Source: Burkholderia metallica
Lineage (GTDB): Bacteria > Pseudomonadota > Gammaproteobacteria > Burkholderiales > Burkholderiaceae
Direction of reading: 5' to 3'
NCBI RefSeq assembly: GCF_902832845.1
Contig: NZ_CADFDB010000009.1
Location: forward strand, 1-64,000
DNA length: 64,000 nt
Translations under genes and position numbers: made by a program
Shown here: positions 10,173-19,863 of the stretch, one piece after another
Numbering within the stretch: the first letter of the stretch is position 1
Layout of the letters: each line of letters begins with the position of its first letter
Notes under the pieces: model-generated
The model's database searches: none
Seen by the model: the letters and a program-made list of their open reading frames with translations, nothing else
What the model was told of the DNA's origin: nothing

Positions 10173-10325
10173 TCAGCGGCCCGGGCGACGGAGCTCGCGC
10201 ACCCGCACCGGCACCGGCTTCATCCGCGCCTTCGCCTTCATCGCGCGCAGCAGGTCGCGGGTCGCCGCGGCGGCCGCGGCCGCGCCCAGCAGGACTCCAA
10301 GGCCGATCATCAGGTGCGTGTCCAT
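10173..10325 (-). CDS. Small single-pass membrane protein, function unknown
   Basis: A 50-residue ORF starting MDTHLMIGLGVLLGAAAAAA, with one Ala-rich membrane helix over about residues 5-22, followed by a strongly basic tail (RDLLRAMKAKARMKP). GGAG lies five bases before the ATG at 10325, which supports translation. No family recognised. It is convergent with the metallophosphoesterase gene and its stop lies 67 bases beyond that gene's. The AT-rich stretch 10350-10410 upstream is a plausible promoter region. Confidence 0.6.
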   Translation of the reverse strand: MDTHLMIGLGVLLGAAAAAAATRDLLRAMKAKARMKPVPVRVRELRRPGR

Positions 10326-10442
10326 CGCTACTCCGGGGTTCCGTATCTCGTTAGTTTCCACAATAACAAACTGTCTGACACGCGTTCGTAAAAAAATGTT
10401 GCGTGAAGGACAAATCTCGTCAGATTGCGGCCCACCGCGCGG

Positions 10443-11384
10443 TCATGTCGCACGCGTGTACTGCTCGAGCGCGGCTTCGTCGGCCGCGAGCGTGGCCGGG
10501 AGTTCGTCGCGCAGGAAATCGACCCAGGTGCGAATTTTCGCGTCGAGGTACTGGCGCGACGGATACAGCGCGTAGATGTTCATCACGTGCGACCGGTATT
10601 CGGGCATCACGCGCACGATGTGCCCGCTGCGCAGCCAGCCGATCGCCGAATAGAGCGGCAACCCGCCGATCCCCATCCCTTCCCGTACGGCCACCGCGAG
10701 CGCCTCGGCGACGTTCACGCGAAACGGCGGCGCCGTGATCGGGACGACCTCGTCGCCGTTCGGCCCCGCCAGCGCCCATTCGTCGAACTGGAACCCCGGC
10801 GCGACCATCCCGAGGCAGACGTGCTGCGCGAGATCTGCCGGCCGCTGCGGCACGCCGTGCACCTCGACGTAATTGCGTGACGCACACACCACGCTGTAGC
10901 TCTCGCCGAGCCGCTGCGACACGAGCCCCGAATCGGGCAGGTCGCGGCCGACGACGATCGCGACGTCGTACCCCTCGTCGAGCAGGTCGGGCATCCGCTG
11001 CGCGAGCGTCAGCTCGACGTGCACGTCCGGATAGCGCTCGCGATAGCGCGCGATGGCCGGCACCAGATAGTGCTGGCCGAGACTCGTGAAGCAATGCACC
11101 TTCAGCTTGCCCGACGGGCGCGCGTGCGCATCGCCCGCCTCGGCTTCGGCCTGGTCGACGTACGCGAGGATCTGCTCGCAGCGCTGCAGATAGCGCTCGC
11201 CGGCTTCGGTCAGCGCGATCCGGCGCGTCGTGCGGTTCAGCAGGCGCGTGCGCAGGTGGGCCTCGAGGTCCGAGACCGCGCGCGACGCGTAGGCGGTGGT
11301 CGAATTCATCTGCTGGGCGGCCGCGGTAAAGCTTCCCGCGTCGACCACGCGGACGAACACCCGCATGTTTTGTAGCGTATCCAT
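10443..11384 (-). CDS. LysR-family regulator of the divergent efflux operon
   Basis: A 313-residue LysR regulator. The N-terminal winged helix (about residues 1-60) has FVRVVDAGSFTAAAQQMN and LLNRTTRRIALTEAGERY; the rest is the effector-binding domain. The sequence belongs to the CrgA/AaeR-like branch, and it faces a FusC/AaeB-type efflux operon, so control of that operon in response to an aromatic or weak acid is the natural inference. The start is MDTLQNMRVF at 11384; the frame runs 16 codons further upstream without LysR similarity. Confidence 0.92.
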   Translation of the reverse strand: MDTLQNMRVFVRVVDAGSFTAAAQQMNSTTAYASRAVSDLEAHLRTRLLNRTTRRIALTEAGERYLQRCEQILAYVDQAEAEAGDAHARPSGKLKVHCFTSLGQHYLVPAIARYRERYPDVHVELTLAQRMPDLLDEGYDVAIVVGRDLPDSGLVSQRLGESYSVVCASRNYVEVHGVPQRPADLAQHVCLGMVAPGFQFDEWALAGPNGDEVVPITAPPFRVNVAEALAVAVREGMGIGGLPLYSAIGWLRSGHIVRVMPEYRSHVMNIYALYPSRQYLDAKIRTWVDFLRDELPATLAADEAALEQYTRAT

Positions 11385-11541
11385 CCCATTACCCGTTTGA
11401 ATCCGGACGGATTGTTGCACAGAGGCGAACAAGTATTGTCTCAGGATTCGTAAAAATGACTTGCACCCTTGTCCATTTATTCAGGAATCACTGAAAAATA
11501 TAATCGCATCCGACTCATCTATATCCGAAAGGGAGAAAATC
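11385..11541. promoter_or_regulatory. Divergent control region between the LysR gene and the efflux operon
   Basis: 157 AT-enriched bases. It holds an inverted repeat AATCCG-GA-CGGATT (11400-11413), a second TTCAG-N6-CTGAA (11480-11495), and an exact TATAAT (11499-11504) placed for plus-strand transcription with a start near 11511. The -35 at the right spacing (TTTATT) is poor, as expected for an activated LysR-dependent promoter. Which repeat is the LysR site is not known. Confidence 0.6.
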
Positions 11542-13134
11542 GTGCAGTCTCCGGCGACAAAAGGGACGCTCGCACTGGCGGTTCTTGCAGTCTCATTAAT
11601 AATGGCCGGGTGTGCGAGCATGGGCGACAACAAGCCGCAGTCGGCCCGCATCGACGCGAACGCGCTCGATGCCGGCGCCGCGATCCGTGCGGCGGACCGT
11701 GACGCGGGCTGGCCCGCGGCCGACTGGTGGCGCGCCTACCGCGATCCGCAACTCGACGCGTGGATCGCCAGCGCCCAGGCCGGCAATCCGACCCTCGCGG
11801 CCGCCGAGGCACGCGTGCGCGAAGCGCAGGCGATGGCGCGCGTGGCGCGTTCGGCCGAGCTGCCGCAGATCAACGGCAACCTGTCGCTGATGCGCGAGCA
11901 CTGGCCGGACAACGTGTACTACGGGCCGGGTCCGCTCGCGAACGCCGACACCTGGAACAACACCGGCACGCTCGGCCTGTCGTACCACCTCGACCTGTGG
12001 GGCAAGGACAAGAACGCGACCGAGCGCGCACTCGACACCGCGCATGCCACCGCCGCCGACGCGCGTGCGGCGAAGCTCGAACTCGAAGTCAACGTCGTGC
12101 GCGCGTACGTCGGCATGTCGATGAACTACGCGCTGCTCGACCTCGCGCATCAGACGTTCGAACGCCAGCATGCGCTCGCCGATCTCGCGCGCAAGCGGCT
12201 GCAGGCGGGCCTCGGCACGCAGCTCGAAGTGAGCCAGGCGGAATCGACGCTGCCCGACTATGAGCGCCAGATCGACAGCTACGAGGAAGCGATCCAGCTC
12301 GCGCGGCACCAGCTCGCCGCGCTGGCCGGCAAGGGCCCGGGCGCCGGCGACGCGATCAAGCGGCCGCAACTGTCGCTCGACGCGCCGGCCGGCCTGCCGT
12401 CGGCGATGCCGGCCGACCTGCTCGGCCGCCGCCCCGACGTCGTCGCGGCGCGCTGGACGGTCGACGCGCAGGCGCGCGGCATCGATGTCGCAAAGGCGTC
12501 GTTCTACCCGAACATCGATCTGCTCGCGACGGTCGGCGGCTTCGGCGTGACCGCACCGTTCACCGACTTCCTGCGCGCGATGAACGGCGGCTGGACGGCC
12601 GGCCCCGCGCTGTCGCTGCCGATCTTCGAAGGCGGCCGGCTGCGCGCGCAACTCGGCGCGGCGAATGCCGGCTACGACCAGGCGGTCGAGCGCTACAACC
12701 AGACGATCGTCGGCGCGCTCAAGGACATCGCCGACCAGGTCGTGCGGATCCGTTCGCTCGATACGCAGAAGAAGGACGCCGCACGCTCGGTGGCCGCCAA
12801 CGACCGCAGCTACCAGTTGTCGCGCGAAGGCTTCCGCCGCGGGCTGACCGATTACGTGAACGTGCTGGTCGCCCAGCAGCAGTTGCTGCGCGCGCAGGAA
12901 ACGGCCGCCCGGATCGACGCGGAGCGCCTCGCCGCGCACGCGCAGCTGATGGCCGCGCTCGGCGGCGGCGTCGAAACCGGCACCGACGTGCCGGGCGGCC
13001 ATCCGTCGCATGACGAATCCGCCGCGGGCACCAGCGCGAGCGCTGCCGCATCGGCTGCGAAGCCCGCGGCGGCAGTCGCGCGGCCCGCCCGGGTGGCGGC
13101 CGCCGGTGCGTCCGGCGTGCCGGCCGCACGGTAA
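11542..13134 (+). CDS. Outer-membrane efflux lipoprotein, NodT/OprM family
   Basis: A 530-residue TolC-like outer-membrane channel. The signal sequence ends in a lipobox (LIMAGC, Cys near residue 24), predicting lipid anchoring. Two outer-membrane-efflux repeats cover about residues 75-275 and 290-475, including LSYHLDLWGKDKNATERA and LSLPIFEGGRLRAQLG. The C-terminus has about 60 extra residues rich in Ala, Ser and Pro. The start is GTG at 11542, preceded by GGGAGA; the frame is open to 11461 but those codons lack a signal peptide. First gene of the operon with FusC, DUF1656 and HlyD genes, so it gives this inner-membrane pump its own outer channel. Confidence 0.93.
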   Translation: MQSPATKGTLALAVLAVSLIMAGCASMGDNKPQSARIDANALDAGAAIRAADRDAGWPAADWWRAYRDPQLDAWIASAQAGNPTLAAAEARVREAQAMARVARSAELPQINGNLSLMREHWPDNVYYGPGPLANADTWNNTGTLGLSYHLDLWGKDKNATERALDTAHATAADARAAKLELEVNVVRAYVGMSMNYALLDLAHQTFERQHALADLARKRLQAGLGTQLEVSQAESTLPDYERQIDSYEEAIQLARHQLAALAGKGPGAGDAIKRPQLSLDAPAGLPSAMPADLLGRRPDVVAARWTVDAQARGIDVAKASFYPNIDLLATVGGFGVTAPFTDFLRAMNGGWTAGPALSLPIFEGGRLRAQLGAANAGYDQAVERYNQTIVGALKDIADQVVRIRSLDTQKKDAARSVAANDRSYQLSREGFRRGLTDYVNVLVAQQQLLRAQETAARIDAERLAAHAQLMAALGGGVETGTDVPGGHPSHDESAAGTSASAAASAAKPAAAVARPARVAAAGASGVPAAR

Positions 13135-13148
13135 CGAGGAGCGACACC

Positions 13149-15350
13149 ATGTCAGCCTCCTCCCCCGCCTCCACGCCTGCCGGCGGCCCGTTCGCGACCT
13201 GGAGCACCGCGTTCGGCGACTGGGCCCGCACCGACGGCGCCGCGTGGCTTTATCTGTTCAAGGCGCTGCTCGCGACCTTCATCGCGCTCGGCGTGTCGAT
13301 GCGGCTCGACCTGCCTGCACCGAAAACGGCGATGACCACGGTGTTCATCGTGATGCAGCCGCAAAGCGGCGCGGTGCTCGCGAAGAGCTTCTACCGGGTC
13401 GCCGGCACGATCTTCGGGCTCATCGCGACGCTCACGTTCGTCGGGCTGTTCCCGCAGCAGCCGCAGCTGTTCCTGCTGGCGGTCGCGGTGTGGATCGCGC
13501 TGTGCACCGCGGGTGCCGCGCGCAACCGCAACTTCCGCAGCTACGGCTTCCTGCTCGCCGGCTATACGACCGCGCTGATCGGCCTGCCCGCGTCGCAGCA
13601 CCCGGACGGTGCGTTCATGAGCGCGATGACGCGCGTGTCCGAAGTCATCATCGGGATCGTGTCGGCCGGCGTGGTCAGCGCACTCGTGTTTCCGCAATAC
13701 ACGGGCGAGCAGATGCGCACGACGGTGCGCAAGCGCTTCGGCAGCTTCGTCGACTACGTCGCGTCGGCGCTGTCGGGCCAGCTCGACCGCGCGCACATCG
13801 AGACCATCCACACGCGCTTCGTCGCCGACGTGGTCGGCTTCGAAGCCGCGCGCAGCATGGCCGTGTTCGAGAATCCGGACACGCGCATGCGCAGCGGCCG
13901 CCTCGCCCGGCTGAACAGCGAGTTCATGAGCGCGTCGAGCCGCTTTCACGCGCTGCACCAGCTGATGAACCGGCTGCACGCGGCCGGCGCGCAGGCGGCG
14001 ATCGATGCGATCGAACCGTATTTCCGCGAAATCGCGCCGCTGCTCACGCGCCACGGCGAACCCGTGCGCACGTCGATCGACGCCGCGCACTCGGCCGAGC
14101 AGCTGCTCGCGTGGCGCGACGCGCTGCCGCGCCGCATCCGGGCGACGCGCGCGGCACTCGAAACGCAGCCCGGCTTCCCGCTGCTCGACTTCGACACGGC
14201 CGCCGAGCTGCTATACCGCTTCATCACCGACCTGCAGGAATACGCGGCGACCTACGCGTCGCTCGCGACCGCGACCCACGAGCGCGAACGCTGGATCGAA
14301 CGCTACGAGCCGCGCACCAACCGGACGGCCGCCACGATCGCCGGCATCCGCACCGCGACGGTCATTCTCGCGCTGGGCTGGTTCTGGATCGAGACCGCCT
14401 GGCCGAGCGGCGTGATGCTGGTGCTGAACGCGGCGGCGACCTGCGCGCTCGCATCGTCGGCGCCCCGCCCGACCGCGATGGCCGCGCAGATGGGAATGGG
14501 CACCGCGCTGGCCGTCTGCACCGGCTTCCTGCTGATGTTCGGCATCTACCCGCGGATCGACGGCTTCTGGCTGCTGTGCGCGGCGCTCGCGCCGTTGCTG
14601 GCGATCGGCATCTACATGACGCTGAAGCCGAAGCTCGCGGGCTACGGGATGGGCTACCTGATCTTCTTCTGCTTCCTCGCCGGCCCCGACAGCATCACGC
14701 ACTACGATCCCACCAGCTTCATGAACGACGCACTCGCGCTGCTGCTGTCGATGCTGGTCTCGGCGATCGCATTCGCGGTGATGTTCCCGCCGACCGCGCC
14801 GTGGCTCAAGAAGCGGCTGCTCGCCGACCTGCGCCACCAGGCCGTCGCGGCGTGCCACGCGCGGCTCGCCGGATTGCGCACGCGTTTCGAGAGCGGCGCG
14901 CGCGACCTGATGTACCAGGCGCACTCGCTGTCGGCCGACCAGCCCGACGTGCAGCGCGACGCGCTGCGCTGGATGTTCGCGGTGCTCGAAACCGGCAACG
15001 CGGCCATCGACCTGCGCCACGAGCTGGCCACGCTGCCGCCGGACCCGCGCTATGCGCCGACGATGCCGTGGCGACGCGCGATCGAGACGATGCGCGCCGC
15101 GCTGTCGTCGCTGTTCACGCGGCCCGACGCCGAACGCTTCGATGCGACGCTCGCCGCGGTCAACGACGCGATCGACGCGACCCGGCAGACGCTCGACGCG
15201 TTCACGCCGTCGCGCGACGAACGCCACCGGCTGCAGCGCATCCTGAGCCATCTGCATTTCGTGCGCACGGCGCTGCTCGATCCCGAATCGCCGCTCGCCG
15301 CGCTCGACCGCAACCGCCCCGTGCGTCCCCAACCAGGAGCCTCGTCATGA
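13149..15350 (+). CDS. FusC/AaeB-family inner-membrane efflux pump
   Basis: A 733-residue protein of the fusaric-acid-resistance/aromatic-acid exporter family, which exports weak aromatic acids such as p-hydroxybenzoate (AaeB) or fusaric acid. Two membrane blocks of about five or six helices (roughly residues 35-185 and 395-560) are separated and followed by soluble helical segments, the usual FusC layout; LPAPKTAMTTVFIVMQPQSG lies in the first block. GAGGAG precedes the ATG. Its stop overlaps the DUF1656 ATG (ATGA). Substrate is not deducible. Confidence 0.92.
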   Translation: MSASSPASTPAGGPFATWSTAFGDWARTDGAAWLYLFKALLATFIALGVSMRLDLPAPKTAMTTVFIVMQPQSGAVLAKSFYRVAGTIFGLIATLTFVGLFPQQPQLFLLAVAVWIALCTAGAARNRNFRSYGFLLAGYTTALIGLPASQHPDGAFMSAMTRVSEVIIGIVSAGVVSALVFPQYTGEQMRTTVRKRFGSFVDYVASALSGQLDRAHIETIHTRFVADVVGFEAARSMAVFENPDTRMRSGRLARLNSEFMSASSRFHALHQLMNRLHAAGAQAAIDAIEPYFREIAPLLTRHGEPVRTSIDAAHSAEQLLAWRDALPRRIRATRAALETQPGFPLLDFDTAAELLYRFITDLQEYAATYASLATATHERERWIERYEPRTNRTAATIAGIRTATVILALGWFWIETAWPSGVMLVLNAAATCALASSAPRPTAMAAQMGMGTALAVCTGFLLMFGIYPRIDGFWLLCAALAPLLAIGIYMTLKPKLAGYGMGYLIFFCFLAGPDSITHYDPTSFMNDALALLLSMLVSAIAFAVMFPPTAPWLKKRLLADLRHQAVAACHARLAGLRTRFESGARDLMYQAHSLSADQPDVQRDALRWMFAVLETGNAAIDLRHELATLPPDPRYAPTMPWRRAIETMRAALSSLFTRPDAERFDATLAAVNDAIDATRQTLDAFTPSRDERHRLQRILSHLHFVRTALLDPESPLAALDRNRPVRPQPGASS

Positions 15351-15550
15351 TGCCGCGTGAAATCGCCATTCTCGATGCCTACATGCCCACGGTGGTGCTG
15401 ATGTTCGTCCTCGGCGCGCTCGCGACCTGGGCCGTCGACCGCCTGCTCGCCTATACGGGCCTCTACCGTCTCGTCTGGCACCCGTCGCTGTTCCGGGCCT
15501 GCCTTCTCGTCTGCATTTGCGGCGGACTGAGTCTTGCCGTTTACCGTTGA
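15347..15550 (+). CDS. DUF1656 (AaeX-like) small membrane protein
   Basis: A 67-residue protein with two hydrophobic helices (about residues 12-30 and 46-64), matching the DUF1656/AaeX family that always accompanies FusC-type pumps. Its role is unknown. The ATG overlaps the pump gene stop by four bases (translational coupling), and the HlyD gene follows after 12 bases. Confidence 0.9.
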   Translation: MMPREIAILDAYMPTVVLMFVLGALATWAVDRLLAYTGLYRLVWHPSLFRACLLVCICGGLSLAVYR

Positions 15551-15562
15551 TTCCGAACCATC

Positions 15563-16438
15563 ATGATTCTCAGAAAACTCTTCGGCTTCGTCGCGACCGC
15601 CGTCATTCTTCTCGTCGCGATCCTGATCGGGCGCTCGCTGTGGGTGCACTACATGGACGATCCGTGGACGCGCGACGGGCGCGTGCGCGCCGAGATCGTC
15701 AACGTCGCGCCGGACGTGTCGGGCGCGATCGTCGAGCTGCCCGTGCATGACAACCAGCTCGTGAAAAAGGGCGACCTGATCATGCAGATCGATCCGTCGC
15801 ATTACCAGATCGCGGTCGAGCAGGCGCAGGCGGCCGTCGCCGCCCGCCGCGCGGAACTGCAGATGCGCCGCGACGACGCGGCACGCCGCGCGGATCTCGA
15901 TGCGCTCGTCGTGTCGAAGGAAAACCGCGAGAACGCGGCGCACAGCGCGTCGAGCGCCGATGCGCAGTATCAGCAGGCGATCGCCGCGCTCGACGCCGCG
16001 AAGCTCAACCTCGAACGCACACGCGTGGTCGCGCCGGTCGACGGCTACGTCACGAACCTGCAGACGTTCAAGGGCAACTACGCGGTGGCCGGGCAGGCGA
16101 AGCTCGCGATCGTCGACAGCCATTCGTTCTGGGTCTACGGCTACTTCGAGGAAACCAAGCTGCCGCGCGTGAAGATCGGCGCGCCGGCCGAGATGCGGCT
16201 GATGAGCGGCGGGGTGATGAAGGGCCACGTCGAGAGCATCTCGCGCGGCATCTACGATCGCGACAACCCGCAAAGCCGCGACCTCGTCGCGGACGTGAAC
16301 CCGACGTTCAACTGGGTGCGCCTCGCGCAGCGCGTGCCGGTGCGCATCCGGATCGACGAGGTGCCGGCCGACGTGGTGCTGTCGGCGGGCACGACCTGCA
16401 CGGTCATCATCGATCCGGACGCGAAGAAGAAGTCGTAA
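15563..16438 (+). CDS. HlyD/AaeA-family periplasmic adaptor
   Basis: A 291-residue membrane-fusion protein joining the FusC pump to the outer-membrane channel. One N-terminal membrane helix (residues 8-27), a barrel/lipoyl half-motif (VAPDVSGAIVELPVHDNQ), a short coiled-coil hairpin (about 75-140), and the second lipoyl half (RTRVVAPVDGYVTNL) are visible. Last gene of the efflux operon, convergent with the chemoreceptor gene whose stop is 24 bases away. Confidence 0.93.
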   Translation: MILRKLFGFVATAVILLVAILIGRSLWVHYMDDPWTRDGRVRAEIVNVAPDVSGAIVELPVHDNQLVKKGDLIMQIDPSHYQIAVEQAQAAVAARRAELQMRRDDAARRADLDALVVSKENRENAAHSASSADAQYQQAIAALDAAKLNLERTRVVAPVDGYVTNLQTFKGNYAVAGQAKLAIVDSHSFWVYGYFEETKLPRVKIGAPAEMRLMSGGVMKGHVESISRGIYDRDNPQSRDLVADVNPTFNWVRLAQRVPVRIRIDEVPADVVLSAGTTCTVIIDPDAKKKS

Positions 16439-16462
16439 GCGCGTCGCCCCGCGTCGCGGCGC

Positions 16463-18136
16463 TTACGCGGCGAGGCGAAAGCGCCCGACCAGCGACTTCA
16501 GCGCCTGCGCCTGCTCGTCGAGCGCATTCGCCGCGGCGGCCGCCTGTTCGACGAGCGCCGCGTTCTGCTGCGTGCCGGCATCCATCTGCGTGACCGCGCG
16601 GCCGATTTCGTCGATGCCGGCGCTCTGCTCGTCCGATGCGGCGGAGATTTCGCCGATGATGTCGGTCACGCGCTTGACCGCGCGTACGACGTCGTCCATC
16701 GTGCGGCCCGCATCGTGCGCAAGTGCGGCGCCGTTCGCGACGCGCTCGACCGACGCGCCGATCAGCGCGCGGATCTCCTTCGCCGCGGTGGCCGAGCGCT
16801 GCGCGAGCAGGCGGACCTCGCCTGCGACCACCGAGAAGCCGCGCCCCTGTTCGCCGGCGCGCGCGGCCTCGACCGCCGCATTCAACGCGAGTATGTTCGT
16901 CTGGAACGCGATCCCCTCGATCGTGCCGATGATGTCGCGGATGTTCTTCGCGCTGTCGTCGATCTCGCTCATCGTCGCCACCACGCGGCCGACCACTTCC
17001 CCGCCCGTTTCCGCGACGGCCGACGCATTGGCCGCGAGCGCGCTCGCCTGCCGAGCGTTCTCGGCATTCTGCCGGACGGTCGACGTGAGCTGCTCCATGC
17101 TGGCCGCGGTGCGCTCGAGCGCGACGGCCTGCTGCTCGGTGCGCTTCGACAGATCGAGGTTGCCGGTGGAAATCTCGCCCGACGCGGCGGCGATCGCCTC
17201 GGCGCTGACGGCGATCTCGCCGACGGTCGCCGCGAGCCCCGTCTGCATCTCGGCCAGCGCACGCACGATGCTGTCGCGGTCGTGCCGGCCCAGCTCGATC
17301 GGTCGCGTCAGGTCGCCGCGCGCGATGTCCGCGGCGATCGCCTTCGCATGCGCGGGCTCGCCGCCGAGCTGCGACACGAGGCGGCGCACGACACGCTCGG
17401 CGATCACGATCGCGAGCACGATCAGCGCGCCCGTCATCGCCGCGATCATCGCGAACGACGACGAGAAAATGGTCGCGGACGCATCGAGCGTCGCCTTCGA
17501 TTTCGCGCCGCGCGTCTTCACCAGTTCGGCGACGAGCTTCTCGAGCTTGCCGGTTTCGACCAGCAGCGACACGTCCTGCGTGCCGACCTGCCAGTTCATC
17601 TGCGACAGGTCGAGCGGCTGCGCGCGCACGAGCGTGACGAAATCGCGCAGATGCGCGCTCCACGCGCCGACCGCCGTCGAGAATGCCCGCAGGCGCGCCG
17701 AATCGTCGGCATCGGCCGGATCCGCGTAGCGCTGCAGCGTGCCGAGTGCCTGGCCGATCGACGCGAGCCCCGCGCCGACGTCGGCGCCCAGGTCGTCGCG
17801 CTCCTTCGCGGTGGTCGCGGTCAGCAGCATCTTCTGCGCGCGGCTCGCGCGCAGCACTTCGGCGCGGACCTCCTCGGCCGCGCGGCTCGCGACGTGGCCC
17901 TGTTCGTAGACCGACGCGATCGACGCATTCAGCCGGCTGATCTGCCACAGCGAAAACACGCCGATCGCGAGCGTTCCGACAAGCAGGATCGCGAATGCGG
18001 CGCGCAACGTCGCCTTGACGGTCCACGGCCGGCGCGCGCGACGCGCCGCGCGCACGCGCCGTGCGGCGCGGCCGGCGGCAACGTCGTGTGCGGCGGCCGC
18101 CGCACCGGGCTGTGGAGGCAAAGATGCTGCTTTCAT
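16463..18136 (-). CDS. Methyl-accepting chemotaxis protein
   Basis: A 557-residue receptor. After an unusual Ala/Arg-rich cytoplasmic leader of about 45 residues comes membrane helix 1 (about 48-68), a periplasmic four-helix-bundle ligand domain (about 70-230), membrane helix 2 (about 237-258), a HAMP region, and the cytoplasmic signalling domain with the conserved hairpin tip ([20 protein letters not shown]). The C-terminal pentapeptide for CheR/CheB tethering is absent (ends VGRFRLAA). Ligand unknown. The start at 18136 follows GGGGA; a longer frame upstream has no membrane or conserved sequence. Confidence 0.93.
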   Translation of the reverse strand: MKAASLPPQPGAAAAAHDVAAGRAARRVRAARRARRPWTVKATLRAAFAILLVGTLAIGVFSLWQISRLNASIASVYEQGHVASRAAEEVRAEVLRASRAQKMLLTATTAKERDDLGADVGAGLASIGQALGTLQRYADPADADDSARLRAFSTAVGAWSAHLRDFVTLVRAQPLDLSQMNWQVGTQDVSLLVETGKLEKLVAELVKTRGAKSKATLDASATIFSSSFAMIAAMTGALIVLAIVIAERVVRRLVSQLGGEPAHAKAIAADIARGDLTRPIELGRHDRDSIVRALAEMQTGLAATVGEIAVSAEAIAAASGEISTGNLDLSKRTEQQAVALERTAASMEQLTSTVRQNAENARQASALAANASAVAETGGEVVGRVVATMSEIDDSAKNIRDIIGTIEGIAFQTNILALNAAVEAARAGEQGRGFSVVAGEVRLLAQRSATAAKEIRALIGASVERVANGAALAHDAGRTMDDVVRAVKRVTDIIGEISAASDEQSAGIDEIGRAVTQMDAGTQQNAALVEQAAAAANALDEQAQALKSLVGRFRLAA

Positions 18137-18543
18137 CGAACTATCCCCGTATTGATCACGCGGCCGGAAAGGTCGGTCCCGGCGTTCCCGCGATGGCTGG
18201 CCATGCCGCGCGTCCTGCGCCCGCACGGCGGATAGCCGGTGCCGGGCGCGGCGCGCCTGTTGTCATTGGGTCGTACTACGGCCGCCATCGCCGCTTCTTG
18301 AGTCCGGGAAACCACGTACCGGCCTCGGCGCCGCCCCTCCGCTTGCGGGCGGGCGCGCCGCCAGCGTTATACCCGGCCAAAAAAGCCGGTACCGGCCGAT
18401 CCGTCCGAGGAATGTCCGATTCACGATAAAACTTGTCCTGACATTCTCGATACGCCACATTACACTTCTTTGACGCAGCAACGATTCAAGACGCGCCGCC
18501 CCCGACAGAGCGCGCCCGCCACCTCAACTCGTTCAGCTCTCAC
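18137..18543. other. 407-base intergenic region between the divergent chemoreceptor and fsr-like genes
   Basis: No coding sequence can be supported on either strand. The right half (about 18410-18480) is AT-enriched and probably carries the fsr-side promoter; TTGTCC at 18433-18438 is a possible -35, but no clear -10 follows. A short CCGGC/GCCGG hairpin with an A-rich loop lies near 18373-18390. No operator is recognised. Confidence 0.5.
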
Positions 18544-19782
18544 ATGGAAACCAGCCTCGACTCCGGCGCCGCCGCCGCTACCGCTTCCCAGCCTTCCGCC
18601 CCTCCCGTCGCCCGCACCGTGTACCCGGTGCTCGGCGCGATCAGCTTCTCGCACATGCTCAACGACATGATCCAGTCGTTGATCCTCGCGATCTATCCGA
18701 TGCTCAAGAGCCAGTTCGCGCTGTCGTTCGCGCAGATCGGCCTGATCACGCTCACCTACCAGATCACCGCGTCGCTGCTGCAGCCGCTCGTCGGCCTCTA
18801 TACCGACAAGCGTCCGAAGCCGTATTCGCTGCCGGTCGGCATGGGCTTCACGCTCGCGGGGCTGCTGCTGATGTCGGTCGCGCCGAATTTCCCGATGCTG
18901 CTGGTGGCCGCGGCGCTCGTCGGCTGCGGGTCGTCGGTGTTCCACCCCGAATCGTCGCGGGTCGCGCGCATGGCGTCGGGCGGCCAGCACGGGCTCGCGC
19001 AGTCGGTGTTCCAGGTCGGCGGCAATGCGGGTTCCGCGCTCGGGCCGCTGCTCGCCGCGCTCGTGATCATTCCGCACGGCCAGCACAGCATCGCGTGGTT
19101 CTCGGCAGCCGCGCTCGTCGCGATGATCGTGCTCACGCAGATCGGCCACTGGTACAAGAAGCATCCGTCGATGAAGAAGAAGGCCGCGGCGGCCGGCCAC
19201 CCGACCCTGTCGCGCGGCCGCGTGATGGGCGCGATCGGCGTGCTGGTGCTGCTCGTGTTCTCGAAGTATTTCTACCTCGCGAGCATCAACAGCTATTTCA
19301 CGTTCTATCTGATCGACAAGTTCCACCTGTCGGTGCAGGCCGCGCAGATCCACCTGTTCGTGTTCCTCGCGGCCGTGGCGGCGGGCACGCTGATCGGCGG
19401 CCCGGTGGGCGACCGGATCGGCCGCAAGTACGTGATCTGGGTGTCGATCCTCGGCGTCGCGCCGTTCACGCTGCTGCTGCCGTACGCGAACCTGTTCTGG
19501 ACCAGCGTGCTGACCGTGATCATCGGCATCGTGCTGGCATCGGCGTTCGCCGCGATCCTCGTCTACGCGACCGAACTGATGCCCGGCAAGGTCGGGATGG
19601 TCGCGGGGCTGTTCTTCGGCTTCGCGTTCGGCCTCGGCGGCGTCGGTGCGGCCGTGCTCGGCCAGCTCGCCGACGCGACGAGCATCACGTTCGTCTACAA
19701 GGTGTGCTCGTTCCTGCCGCTGATCGGCGTGCTGACGGTGTTCCTGCCGAACCTCGAAAGCAGCCGGCGCAAGAACGCGTGA
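18544..19782 (+). CDS. MFS exporter, fosmidomycin-resistance (Fsr) family
   Basis: A 412-residue major-facilitator protein with twelve predicted helices and a 22-residue Ala/Pro-rich leader. The Fsr signature is clear: ISFSHMLNDMIQSLILAIYP at the first helix, GSSVFHPESSRVARMASGG near residue 140, and a mid-protein basic loop (HWYKKHPSMKKKAAAAG). E. coli Fsr exports fosmidomycin; the natural substrate is unknown. It stands alone, divergent from the chemoreceptor and convergent with the nucleosidase gene. Confidence 0.9.
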   Translation: METSLDSGAAAATASQPSAPPVARTVYPVLGAISFSHMLNDMIQSLILAIYPMLKSQFALSFAQIGLITLTYQITASLLQPLVGLYTDKRPKPYSLPVGMGFTLAGLLLMSVAPNFPMLLVAAALVGCGSSVFHPESSRVARMASGGQHGLAQSVFQVGGNAGSALGPLLAALVIIPHGQHSIAWFSAAALVAMIVLTQIGHWYKKHPSMKKKAAAAGHPTLSRGRVMGAIGVLVLLVFSKYFYLASINSYFTFYLIDKFHLSVQAAQIHLFVFLAAVAAGTLIGGPVGDRIGRKYVIWVSILGVAPFTLLLPYANLFWTSVLTVIIGIVLASAFAAILVYATELMPGKVGMVAGLFFGFAFGLGGVGAAVLGQLADATSITFVYKVCSFLPLIGVLTVFLPNLESSRRKNA

Positions 19783-19836
19783 CGAACCGGCCGCGGCGGG
19801 GTTGCCGCGGCCGTTCGATCGATCCGGAGGAAAAAT

Positions 19837-19863
19837 ACGACGGCGGCTTCAGGCCGCCGTCGT
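19837..19863 (-). terminator. Rho-independent terminator built into the end of the nucleosidase gene
   Basis: An 11-bp perfect stem (19837-19847 with 19853-19863), 5-base loop, followed on the minus strand by five T residues (19835-19831). The hairpin contains the last four codons and the TGA of the nucleosidase gene (stop at 19851-19849). Confidence 0.8.
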
